Origin: Guyparkeria sp016278265
GTDB taxonomy: Bacteria; Pseudomonadota; Gammaproteobacteria; Halothiobacillales; Halothiobacillaceae
DNA length: 46,704 bases
Assembly (NCBI RefSeq): GCF_044582145.1
Contig: NZ_JBDODO010000015.1
Direction: 5' to 3' (one strand)
The position numbers and the translations under genes were made by a program. Each line of letters opens with the position of its first letter. The first letter of the stretch is position 1. Positions 26,185 through 34,274 of the stretch are shown here, piece by piece. The notes beneath the pieces were generated by a model. That model was not told the DNA's origin, did not search any database, and saw nothing but the letters and a program-made list of their open reading frames with translations.

Positions 26185-27341
26185 CCCGGCAGACTGAGAA
26201 CCATCAACGCGGGCAGTCCACGACAGTACGCATGGCCCTCGCCATTGCCGGTGCGGCGGTACTGATCGGCGCAGGGGCCCTGGCGGACCACTACGATGTC
26301 TGGCCGTTTACATCCGCCGGCGCCACGACCAAGGAGGCGCCCGCCACGGTGGCCGACCGAGCCTCTCACGAGGCGCGCGCTCAACTGGCAGAGAGCCGCA
26401 AAACGTTCGAAAAGAACCCCGAGGCGTCGTTCCCCGACGTGCCGTTGGGCGACGACCATCATTTCGTCCCGCCCGACGACTCGGAGATCCCGGACGGCAA
26501 GATGGGCGAGGCCATCCGGCGTGGACGCAGCCTGTTCGTCAACACGGGCACGCGCGCAGCCCAATTCACGGGTAACGACCTTGCCTGTGCGAACTGCCAT
26601 CTCGACGGTGGCCGACGACAGGGCAGCGCTCCTCTGTGGGGAGCCTGGGGCATCTATCCCAAGCATCGCGGCAAAAACGACATGGTCAACACCATGGAAG
26701 ACCGCATCCGCGGCTGCTTCACCTACTCGATGAACGCGCGACAGTCGCACAGCGGGGGGCCGCCACCGGCCAACCATCAGATCTACAAGGACCTGCAGAG
26801 CTACATGTTCTGGCTGGCCGACGGCGCGCCGGTCGGTCAGAAACTGCCCGGCCAGGGCTACCCAAAGCTCGAACGTACCGACAAGGGATTCGACTATCGC
26901 CGCGGCGAACAGGTCTTCCGCGCCAACTGTGCTGTGTGTCACGGGCTGGACGGCCAAGGCCAGAAGGATCTGAACGGACGCCAGATTTTCCCGCCCCTAT
27001 GGGGTCCGCACGCCTACAACTGGGGCGCGGGGATGCACCGTGTGCCGACGGCCGCCGAGTTCATCAAGGCCAACATGCCGCTCGGCAAGCGGAACTATCT
27101 CAGCGATCAGGAAGCCTGGGACGTCGCGGCCTACATCAACGGCTTCCCTCGTCCGCCCGATCCACGCCAGGTCAAAGAAGGGCTCTCAATCGCCGAGGCA
27201 AAAGACGCCTATCACAGCGATAAAAAGGGCTACTACGGCCACACCCTGCGTGGCAAACACCTCGGCGAGTCCTTCAACAAGGCGCAGTGGGAGCGCTTCC
27301 AGAGAGAGCACCTCCCCGATGAACCGCACACTCGGCCCTGA
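26181..27341 (+). CDS. tsdA: TsdA-like dihaem thiosulfate dehydrogenase
   Basis: TsdA oxidises two thiosulfates to tetrathionate at a His/Cys-ligated haem in the periplasm, and some members run in reverse. This 386-residue protein has an N-terminal membrane segment (about 18-37). The first haem is C136-A-N-C-H140, followed by LDGGRRQGSAPLWGAW, and RIRGCFTYSMN supplies C179, 39 residues after H140, as the expected Cys ligand. The second haem is C250-A-V-C-H254, with M299 (KANMPLG) as the probable axial ligand. The residue before that Met is Asn. It has a roughly 45-residue C-terminal extension beyond the usual TsdA end. It follows the c4-like gene by overlap, so the two are co-translated. Confidence 0.88.
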   Translation: MTRQTENHQRGQSTTVRMALAIAGAAVLIGAGALADHYDVWPFTSAGATTKEAPATVADRASHEARAQLAESRKTFEKNPEASFPDVPLGDDHHFVPPDDSEIPDGKMGEAIRRGRSLFVNTGTRAAQFTGNDLACANCHLDGGRRQGSAPLWGAWGIYPKHRGKNDMVNTMEDRIRGCFTYSMNARQSHSGGPPPANHQIYKDLQSYMFWLADGAPVGQKLPGQGYPKLERTDKGFDYRRGEQVFRANCAVCHGLDGQGQKDLNGRQIFPPLWGPHAYNWGAGMHRVPTAAEFIKANMPLGKRNYLSDQEAWDVAAYINGFPRPPDPRQVKEGLSIAEAKDAYHSDKKGYYGHTLRGKHLGESFNKAQWERFQREHLPDEPHTRP

Positions 27342-27401
27342 GATTGGGGCCACCATCCCAGCCATGCCCGCACGCGGCCCAAGTCCAGGGAGGGGTAACG
27401 A

Positions 27402-29660
27402 GTGACTGAGCACACCTCAGTCACTCCGGAGCAAGGACCGATGCCGGAAAGCTCCGGTCGTGCGCTGGTGACAATCGAAGGACTGTGGTGCCCCAGTTGT
27501 GCCGCGGCCACCGAACAACTGCTACGTGACACGCCGGGTGTGCATGAGGCAAGTGTGAGCTTTTTGGGTTCGGCCGCTCTGCTGCGCTGGGATCCGGATC
27601 GCATCACCCTCTCCCAGATTGCAGACAAGGTTCGTCGGCTGGGTTACCAGGTGACGCCACGCCGCAGCGACCGGACCACTCGCTCCCGCCTCGACGAGCG
27701 GGTACGTACGCTCGGCATCCGGCTCACGCTCGCCGCCTTTTTCGGCGTCTGGACCATGCTGTTCTCGCTGCTGATCTACCTCGGGGTCGCTGAAGGGCAT
27801 GGCGAGACGACCGGCTGGTGGCTCGCGCTCACGAGTTCCGCGTTTGCTCTCCCCGTACTGGCCGTCGCCGGCGTGCCCGTGTTTGTCGCCGGCTGGCGCA
27901 CGCTACGTACCGGCGTCCCTGGAATGGATACGCTCGTCACCCTCGGCGTGGCGGCCGCCGTGGTCCTCTCCGCCTGGCATCTTGCTCAAGGCGGCGATCA
28001 GGTGTACTCCGACACGGCGGTAATGTTGATCGTGCTGATCACTGTCGGCCGACTACTCGAAGCCCTTGCCCTTCGACGGGCCGCCATGACGATCGATGCC
28101 CTTCATGCCCGCATGCCGGAACTCGCCGAACGGCTGGTTGCGGATGGAACAACCGAGACGGTCGCGGCTGAGGCGGTCAGCGTCGGCGACCGTATCCGCG
28201 TCCCGGCCGGCCAGCGCTTGCCACTTGATGGAATCGTCGAAGACGGCATTACACAACTCGACCGCTCCGTGATGACCGGTGAATCATGCCCGGTCACGGT
28301 TCACCCGGGTGACCAGGTAGCTGCGGGAAATATCAATCTCGATCGAGTCATCACCGTCCGGGTTGGGGCGGCCGTGGGGGAACGGGCCATCGATCGTATC
28401 GGCGAACGGGTGATCGAAACGGTCCGCAGCCGGCCGAGCACCCAGCGGCTCGCCGACCGGTTCGCCGGTTGGATCGCACCGACGGCAATTGGCCTCGCCT
28501 CGCTCACCGCCTTTTCCGCCTGGCTTCTCGGGTTGTCGCCAGAAGACGCCCTGCTCCGAGCGACTTCCGTGTTGGTGGTGGCCTGCCCATGCGCATTGAG
28601 CATTGCCGTGCCGATCGCGTATGTGAGCCTTGCCGGCCGGGCCGCCGACGAAGGCATCCTTTTTCGCGACGCGGCTGCACTCGAACAACTGGCCGAGGTC
28701 TCCACCCTGTATCTCGACAAGACCGGCACCCTCACGCAGGGACGGCCCGCCGTCTCCGAGGTGATCCTGCGCGGGCACCCGCCAGCCGCGACTCACCTGG
28801 ATGCCGCAACCGTGATCAAGCTCGCTGCCGCGGCGGAAGATGGCGTCGATCACGTGATCGCGGCCGCCCTGCGCCGTGCTGCCGGCGATGTGGCATTCAC
28901 CACGGCTGACACCCATCGTCACGAGACCGGTGTCGCGGCATTCCATCCCGACTGGGGGCGGATTCTGGTTGGCTCGCCGCGACTCCTGCACGAGCATGGT
29001 GTCCCCATCGACGCTCTCGGGAGCGACGACCTGCAGGTCGAGGTGGCGATCGACCATCACTGGGTAGCCACGATCGTGTTCGACGACCCGGTGCGTAAGT
29101 CAGCGGCTCCCACCATCGGGCAACTACAGCAAGCCGGCGTCGCCTGCGGGCTCATCACCGGTGATCGCCAGGCACCGGCAATGCGTGTTGCCGCGGCGGT
29201 CGGCCTCTCGCCCCACGATGTGCAATCCGGCTGCCTCCCCAACGACAAGGCGAGATTGGTTCGCTCCTCGGCCAGGCCGGTCGCCTTTGTCGGCGACGGT
29301 GCCAACGATTCACTGGCACTGGCGAATGCGGACGTCGGCATCGCGGTGGCCAACGCCAACAGCACCGCGGCCATGGCCGCTGACGTCGTACTCGGCAACG
29401 ATGGCGTGGACGGGGTGAGTCGGGCGATCACACTGGCCCGGGAGGGCCGGCACCTGATGCGCCAGAATCTCGGTTTTGCCATCGTTTACAACGGCCTCGG
29501 CCTCACGCTGGCCGCCGCGGGCGCCATCCCGCCAGTTATTGCAGCGACTGCCATGGCCGCAAGCTCCCTGACCGTAATCCTCAATGCCGCCCGGTTCGGC
29601 TGGTCCCTGCAGGCACCTCTCGGCCAGCCGCGCCCCGCCGAGACACCCACCGCCGGCTAG
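27402..29660 (+). CDS. Copper-exporting P1B-type ATPase (CcoI/CopA-like)
   Basis: This is a membrane pump for Cu+, placed after the oxidase and cytochromes. That position suggests a CcoI/FixI-like role in supplying copper for CuB assembly. The 752 residues have an N-terminal metal-binding domain (LWCPSCAAA, Cys at 30 and 33), eight expected transmembrane segments and TGES. The CPC motif is at 395-397 (VACPCALSIAVP), phosphorylated D439 in LDKTGTLTQG and VGDGANDSLAL. TM7 YN (FAIVYNGLGL) and TM8 M-x-x-SS (AMAASSLTV) define Cu+ specificity. The SEHPLA loop of the ATP domain reads VDHVIA (H484-V485), a notable change. It starts 60 bases after tsdA with GTG. Confidence 0.9.
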   Translation: MTEHTSVTPEQGPMPESSGRALVTIEGLWCPSCAAATEQLLRDTPGVHEASVSFLGSAALLRWDPDRITLSQIADKVRRLGYQVTPRRSDRTTRSRLDERVRTLGIRLTLAAFFGVWTMLFSLLIYLGVAEGHGETTGWWLALTSSAFALPVLAVAGVPVFVAGWRTLRTGVPGMDTLVTLGVAAAVVLSAWHLAQGGDQVYSDTAVMLIVLITVGRLLEALALRRAAMTIDALHARMPELAERLVADGTTETVAAEAVSVGDRIRVPAGQRLPLDGIVEDGITQLDRSVMTGESCPVTVHPGDQVAAGNINLDRVITVRVGAAVGERAIDRIGERVIETVRSRPSTQRLADRFAGWIAPTAIGLASLTAFSAWLLGLSPEDALLRATSVLVVACPCALSIAVPIAYVSLAGRAADEGILFRDAAALEQLAEVSTLYLDKTGTLTQGRPAVSEVILRGHPPAATHLDAATVIKLAAAAEDGVDHVIAAALRRAAGDVAFTTADTHRHETGVAAFHPDWGRILVGSPRLLHEHGVPIDALGSDDLQVEVAIDHHWVATIVFDDPVRKSAAPTIGQLQQAGVACGLITGDRQAPAMRVAAAVGLSPHDVQSGCLPNDKARLVRSSARPVAFVGDGANDSLALANADVGIAVANANSTAAMAADVVLGNDGVDGVSRAITLAREGRHLMRQNLGFAIVYNGLGLTLAAAGAIPPVIAATAMAASSLTVILNAARFGWSLQAPLGQPRPAETPTAG

Positions 29661-29679
29661 CTCGGGCATGTTCTCCAAC

Positions 29680-29706
29680 AAAAACCCCCGCCAATTGGGC
29701 GGGGGT
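29680..29706. terminator. Terminator between the copper ATPase and the minus-strand periplasmic gene
   Basis: An eight-base-pair GC stem CCCCCGCC/GGCGGGGG with a short AATTG loop is preceded by AAAAA on the plus strand. This gives a stem plus TTTTT in the minus direction for the gene ending at 29736. It may also stop the plus-strand operon. Confidence 0.8.
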
Positions 29707-29735
29707 GATCCTTGTCGAACCCAACGATAACGGCG

Positions 29736-30188
29736 TCAGTTACGCCCGCCGCCCATGCCCGGCCCGCGGCGATAATCACCGTCGGAATCGCGCATGCGAT
29801 CGCGATGTTCCATCTGCTCCTGAGTCCGTTCACGACGTTCCATCTGCTGCTGTTCCATGCGCTCACGGCCGTCGTAGCCGGCACCCGGTAGGCTGCCAGA
29901 GCCCATGCCTGCCCCGCCCCGCGGCGGCGCTTCCGGAAGGTCGACGCCGCGCTCACGAGCCCGGTCCAGCATCTGGTCGTGATGCTCTTGCCGAATCCGT
30001 TCACGTTCCTCCAGGGTTTGTGCCTCCCGAAGACGGTCTCGGTACTCGAGCTGCTCCTGCTGGGTCATCAACTCGCTGCCGTAGATCGGCATGCCGTCGC
30101 CCATCTGCTGCGCCGAAGCAGTAAATGGCATTACAACACCGGAAGCGAGCAGCATCGCGCCCGCCAGGGGAAAGATCGATCGTTTCAT
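29736..30188 (-). CDS. Periplasmic Met/Arg/Gln-rich protein of unknown function
   Basis: This 150-residue protein has a clear signal peptide (about residues 1-26, cut after SASA or TASA). A conserved-looking core IYGSELMTQQEQLEYRDRLR and LEERERIRQEHHDQMLDRA follows, then RGVDLPEAP. The core matches a small unnamed family often seen in gammaproteobacteria. The C-terminal half is low complexity, with repeated Met, Arg and Gln (MEQQQMERRERTQEQ) and Gly-Met stretches, partly encoded by short direct repeats around 29805-29860. Met-rich tracts can bind Cu+, and the neighbour is a copper pump, but I have no direct evidence. It is transcribed toward the terminator at 29680. Confidence 0.7.
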   Translation of the reverse strand: MKRSIFPLAGAMLLASGVVMPFTASAQQMGDGMPIYGSELMTQQEQLEYRDRLREAQTLEERERIRQEHHDQMLDRARERGVDLPEAPPRGGAGMGSGSLPGAGYDGRERMEQQQMERRERTQEQMEHRDRMRDSDGDYRRGPGMGGGRN

Positions 30189-30313
30189 GGCCTACTCCTC
30201 CCCGATCACGGGGCATGCAGAGATCCACTTTGTGAGACAACTACCGGGTTAGCGGTTTCCCGACGGACGGTAGTCTATTTTCCCCAAATATCCACCTGTC
30301 CCGATCCACCCGC

Positions 30314-31078
30314 ATGTCGCCACGCATCACATTCCCCCACCTCGTGTCAGCCCCTGTTCTGGCCGCAACAGCCATCGCTCTGGCCGGGCTGCTCTACGCC
30401 ATGCCATCGCCCGCACAGGAGGACTGGGTATCCGAGGATTTCGACTGGGAGGCCGCCTGGGAAGAGGCCGAGGAGCGGGAACGCGAAGAGCAACGCCTGA
30501 TCGAGAAGGCGCGTCAGGTAAACGAAGGTGAACTCGAGTTTCAGTCCGGAGCGCCCCACGACGACGCAGCACGCATGGAAAAGCACCTCGTGCTCGATCG
30601 GTACAGCCTCGACAGCGGCTGGGCCGAGATGAACCAGTGCCACTACCATCTCGACCCAGCCCCGGCCGTGGAGATTGTCTACAACCCGGACCGCACCCGC
30701 GACATCCGCATCACCGGTCGCGACGGCGTCGGGCAGGCCGAAGTCGATGGACCCAGCGTGCAGATGAGGGAGATCGAGCGCGGCGCCAGCCTTTGCGTCG
30801 AGGCCGAGGTGCTCGCCATCCTGCCGCACCCGGACAAGGCAGGTTACGTGGTCGACAATGGCCCCTTCATGCGGCGTTTTCTCGACGGCTACTACCCAAT
30901 GCAGGTGCGCCTGGAAGTGAGCTGGCCCGAGGGGATGCTGGCCCTGCAGAAAAGCGAGCCGCCCGCACAACCCGGTTTGGCAATCAAGGCGAACCCACGG
31001 GGCGTGACGCTCGATGCCCACTTCGAGGGTCGGTTCGAATCCCGCCTGCACCTCGTTCGCGGCCCCGCCACCCCATGA
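30314..31078 (+). CDS. Secreted acidic protein of unknown function
   Basis: I do not recognise this protein. Its 254 residues begin with a hydrophobic segment (about 12-34, MSPRITFPHLVSAPVLAAT onward) that looks like a signal peptide. A very acidic helical stretch, DWEAAWEEAEEREREEQRL, follows. A compact region from about residue 90 onward, with beta character, contains the only two cysteines, C113 (NQCHYHL) and C160 (ASLCVEAE), which may form a disulfide. The ending resembles an Ig-like or lipid-binding beta fold, but I cannot assign one. It is divergent from the Met-rich gene and 61 bases before rlmKL, so it may share that transcript. Confidence 0.65.
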   Translation: MSPRITFPHLVSAPVLAATAIALAGLLYAMPSPAQEDWVSEDFDWEAAWEEAEEREREEQRLIEKARQVNEGELEFQSGAPHDDAARMEKHLVLDRYSLDSGWAEMNQCHYHLDPAPAVEIVYNPDRTRDIRITGRDGVGQAEVDGPSVQMREIERGASLCVEAEVLAILPHPDKAGYVVDNGPFMRRFLDGYYPMQVRLEVSWPEGMLALQKSEPPAQPGLAIKANPRGVTLDAHFEGRFESRLHLVRGPATP

Positions 31079-31139
31079 CGACCGGCGCCGAAAACGATCG
31101 GAATGAACTCGCCATTCCGGTAGACTCGCTTGTTTTGCC

Positions 31140-33410
31140 ATGACTGATTCCGACGCGCCCTCCCCTATCTTGTCCGCCCCCGGCGCCGAGCCGTCCCCTG
31201 AACGGGACCAGGCCGGGCTCTGGTCGGTGGAAGTCATCGCCCCACCCGGCCTGGAGACCGCCCTGGCCGAGGAACTGCGCCATCTGACCGGCGAGCCGTT
31301 CAGCGATCGGCCGTTCGGGGCAAGTGCCGACCTCCCCGTCGAGGCGGTCTATCGCGTGCTTGCCGACAGCCTGATCGCCGGGCGCGTCTACCTGCCGATC
31401 GCGCGGGGGCCGGCCGCCCAGGCCGACGAGCTCTACGAGCTGGCCAACTCGATCGACTGGTCGGTTCATCTCGCCGCCACCGACAGCCTCTCGATTTCGG
31501 CCACCGGCGGCAACGACGCCCTTCGCCACACGGGTTTCATTGCGACCCGGGTGAAGGACGCGATCGTCGACCAGTTCCGCGAGGCCACCGGCCGACGCCC
31601 GGACATCGACAGCGAGACCCCCGGCCTGCGCCTGCATTGCCATGTCTCCGGCAACGGTCAGGCCAGTCTCGCCATCGAGCTGTCCAACGGCTCGCTGCAC
31701 CGCCGCGGCTACCGCGTCGATGGCGGCGATGCCCCATTGCGTGAAAACCTCGCCGCGGGCCTGTTGTGGCGGGCACGCTGGCCGCAGGTGGCGAGCCTCG
31801 GCGGTGGCCTGTTCGATCCGATGTGCGGCTCGGGCACCTTCCTGGTCGAGGCGGCCCTGTCGCTCTGGGGCATGCCGGCCGCCCTGCGTCGTCGACGGCT
31901 GGGCTCGCCCGCCTGGAAAGGTCATCTGCCGGCCTCCCGCGACGCGATCCTCGATGACGCCGCCCGGGGCTGGCTCGATAACCCGCCGGCGCGCGGCGCG
32001 CTTACCATCGTCGGCCAGGACCGTGATCCGCTGCAGCTCGCCGCCGCACACGCCAATATCGAGTCTGCCGGCCTCGGCGAGGCGATCGAGCTGATCCACG
32101 CCGACAGCTTCCGCGCGCCCTGCCCCACCGAACTTCAAGCCGTCGAGACCGGTCTGCTGATCAGCAACGTGCCGTTCGGCCAGCGCATCGACGCCTCGCT
32201 GGACCAATCCGAGTGGAGCGCCTTGTGCTCCCGCTGGGTGGAATGCCTGCCCGGTTGGTACTGGGGCATCCTGCGCGCCGCGGAAAGCGAGCTGACCTGG
32301 CCGTTGCGTTTCGAAAAACGCCTTATGGTGCTCCACGGGGGCGTCGAGGTGGAATTCCTGCGAGGCCAGTTTTCGGAGAAAAGCGTGCGCCGCGCCGCCG
32401 GACCGCATGCATTGGCCGGTCGGTTGATCGAGAAAGGCCGCCGCGGCGAGTACGACGCCGCCGACTTCGCCAACCGCCTGGGAAAGAACTGGAAGCAGCG
32501 CAAGTCGCTGATCAAGCAAGGCGACAACGCCCTGCGCATCTACGATGCCGACCTGCCCGACTTCAAGCTGGCCGTGGACTGGTACCGCACCGAGGATGAC
32601 CAGACGTGGCTGGACATCCAGGAATACCAGGCACCCAAGCAGATCGACCCACAAAAGGCCCGAGGACGCCTGGCTGCCGCCACGGCCGTGGCAGTCGACA
32701 CGCTGGGTATCGACCCGGACTGCGTCGTGGTGCGCCAGCGCTCCCGTCAGTCCGGTCGCCAGCAGTACGGTCGGCTCGGGGGCGAGCACATCGAGCGCGT
32801 CCTGCGCGAACGGGACACCCGGCTGCTGATCAATTTCACCGACTACCTCGATGTCGGCCTGTTCATCGATCACCGCCTGGTACGAGACCGCATCGCCGAG
32901 CTGTCCCGGGGCAAGCGCCTGCTCAACCTGTTTTGCTATACCGGCAGCGCCTCGGTGCGCGCCGCCATGGCCGGGGCCGCGGCCACCACCTCGGTGGATC
33001 TTTCCAATACCTACCTCGACTGGGCCGAGCGCAACTTCGAGCTCAACGGCATCGCCGTGAATGGGCGTCACCAATTGCTCCGTGCGGACGTGCTGCGCTG
33101 GCTCGACCACCAGCCGCCGGCCGCGGAACGCTTCGACGTGATCTTTCTCGACCCGCCGTCGTTCTCCAATTCCAAGTCGATGGAAGACACGCTCGACGTC
33201 CAGCGGGATCACCCCGAGTTGATCGAGGCCTGCATGCCCCACCTCGCCCCGGGTGGCGTACTTGTCTTTTCAAACAACCGCAAAGGGTTTACATTGCACC
33301 CTTCTATCGAGAAGCGATTCCAAATCGATGATATTTCGAGAAAAACGCTGCCAAAGGATTTCGCACGCACGCCGGAGCGGCGATTTGTCTGTGAAATCCG
33401 ACGTCCCTGA
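31140..33410 (+). CDS. rlmKL: Bifunctional 23S rRNA methyltransferase RlmKL
   Basis: RlmKL makes m2G2445 (RlmL part) and m7G2069 (RlmK part) in 23S rRNA. The 756 residues match the family in length and order. An N-terminal THUMP region comes first, then the RlmL methyltransferase with FDPMCGSGTFLVEAAL. The RlmK methyltransferase follows, with LNLFCYTGSASVRAAMAG, VDLSNTYLDWAERN and FLDPPSFSNSKSMED. The RlmL catalytic motif, normally NPPY or NPPF, reads NVPF here (N343), so the second Pro is replaced by Val. Asn is kept. The last 20 bases overlap the GTG start chosen for the next gene. A long open frame on the opposite strand is a mirror artefact. Confidence 0.94.
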   Translation: MTDSDAPSPILSAPGAEPSPERDQAGLWSVEVIAPPGLETALAEELRHLTGEPFSDRPFGASADLPVEAVYRVLADSLIAGRVYLPIARGPAAQADELYELANSIDWSVHLAATDSLSISATGGNDALRHTGFIATRVKDAIVDQFREATGRRPDIDSETPGLRLHCHVSGNGQASLAIELSNGSLHRRGYRVDGGDAPLRENLAAGLLWRARWPQVASLGGGLFDPMCGSGTFLVEAALSLWGMPAALRRRRLGSPAWKGHLPASRDAILDDAARGWLDNPPARGALTIVGQDRDPLQLAAAHANIESAGLGEAIELIHADSFRAPCPTELQAVETGLLISNVPFGQRIDASLDQSEWSALCSRWVECLPGWYWGILRAAESELTWPLRFEKRLMVLHGGVEVEFLRGQFSEKSVRRAAGPHALAGRLIEKGRRGEYDAADFANRLGKNWKQRKSLIKQGDNALRIYDADLPDFKLAVDWYRTEDDQTWLDIQEYQAPKQIDPQKARGRLAAATAVAVDTLGIDPDCVVVRQRSRQSGRQQYGRLGGEHIERVLRERDTRLLINFTDYLDVGLFIDHRLVRDRIAELSRGKRLLNLFCYTGSASVRAAMAGAAATTSVDLSNTYLDWAERNFELNGIAVNGRHQLLRADVLRWLDHQPPAAERFDVIFLDPPSFSNSKSMEDTLDVQRDHPELIEACMPHLAPGGVLVFSNNRKGFTLHPSIEKRFQIDDISRKTLPKDFARTPERRFVCEIRRP

Positions 33411-34131
33411 GCGACCCGGCTCCCCCACCGGGCGGGGCATCCGGACCGGTGACCCGGGTGAAAAACCGGTTGAGCTTCTCGGCCAAAAGCCGGCCCGGCG
33501 CTGGTCTCCGTCCACCCTGTTGACGTGGGCCGGACTGGGGCTGGCCTTCACCTTGGCCAGTGGTTGCGCCAGTCAACTCAACCACGGGCCGAACGGCGGC
33601 GATCAAGCCAGCAAGGTGCAGGAAGCGGCCGATCAGCTCGATCAGGCGCAGCGACGCAACAACAAGCTGCCCTACGATCCACTCGAAACCATCGACACCC
33701 TTTCCGGCATGCACCCGCGGGCCATCGAGGCGGTCATCCAAGCGGTCGCCCAACTGGGCACGCCCTATCGTTGGGGCGGTGAATCGGCGGAGCAGGGCTT
33801 CGATTGCAGCGGCTTGACCCAACATGCCTTCAAGGCCGCCAGCATCGATTTGCCGCGCACCTCCGCCCAGCAGTACCGGGCTACCAAGCGCGTCGCGCGC
33901 AAGGCGCTGCGCCCCGGTGATCTGGTGTTTTTCCGGCTGAACGGCAAGCGAATCGATCATGTCGGCATCTACGTCGGCGGTGACCGCTTCATCCACGCCC
34001 CATCCAGCGGCAAGACGGTCTCGTTCGCCAACCTCGACAACGCCTTCTGGGGGCGCAAGTACGTTGGCGGTGGACGCGCCGCCGAAGCCAATGAACTACA
34101 GTTGGCCGGAAACCAGACCGAAGATTTCTGA
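33391..34131 (+). CDS. NlpC/P60 family lipoprotein peptidase
   Basis: This is a probable cell-wall hydrolase of the NlpC/P60 class, acting in the periplasm as a lipoprotein. The 246-residue product (from the GTG at 33391) has a hydrophobic leader ending in TLASGC, a plausible lipobox. A polar, Gln/Asp-rich linker follows, and then the peptidase domain. The catalytic Cys is C139 in GFDCSGLTQHAF, the His is in RIDHVGIYVGGD and the third polar residue is the His of FIHAPSSGK. The domain begins at VIQAVAQLGTPYRWGG. The frame is open further upstream, inside rlmKL, but the GTG is the best start I can see. N-terminal extent before the leader is uncertain. Confidence 0.88.
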   Translation: MKSDVPERPGSPTGRGIRTGDPGEKPVELLGQKPARRWSPSTLLTWAGLGLAFTLASGCASQLNHGPNGGDQASKVQEAADQLDQAQRRNNKLPYDPLETIDTLSGMHPRAIEAVIQAVAQLGTPYRWGGESAEQGFDCSGLTQHAFKAASIDLPRTSAQQYRATKRVARKALRPGDLVFFRLNGKRIDHVGIYVGGDRFIHAPSSGKTVSFANLDNAFWGRKYVGGGRAAEANELQLAGNQTEDF

Positions 34132-34274
34132 GTTAGGCTGGCAACGTAAACGGTGTCTCATCGGCACCCACAACAGGAACGGATGCCCCCGTAACGGGTG
34201 ACCACGGGACGTCTCGCCCGATACCCAGTCCGGACTCGAAAGGATCACGACGCCCAACAGGGAGGGCATCTGCC

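Noticed and set aside
30984..33242. 752-codon open frame on the minus strand opposite rlmKL
   Set aside because: It is the mirror frame of a high-GC gene with full family motifs; the translated product has biased composition and no recognisable domain.
34132..34274. Possible TPP or c-di-GMP riboswitch before the binding lipoprotein
   Set aside because: The conserved core elements of both classes are missing; only ordinary GC-rich stems are present.
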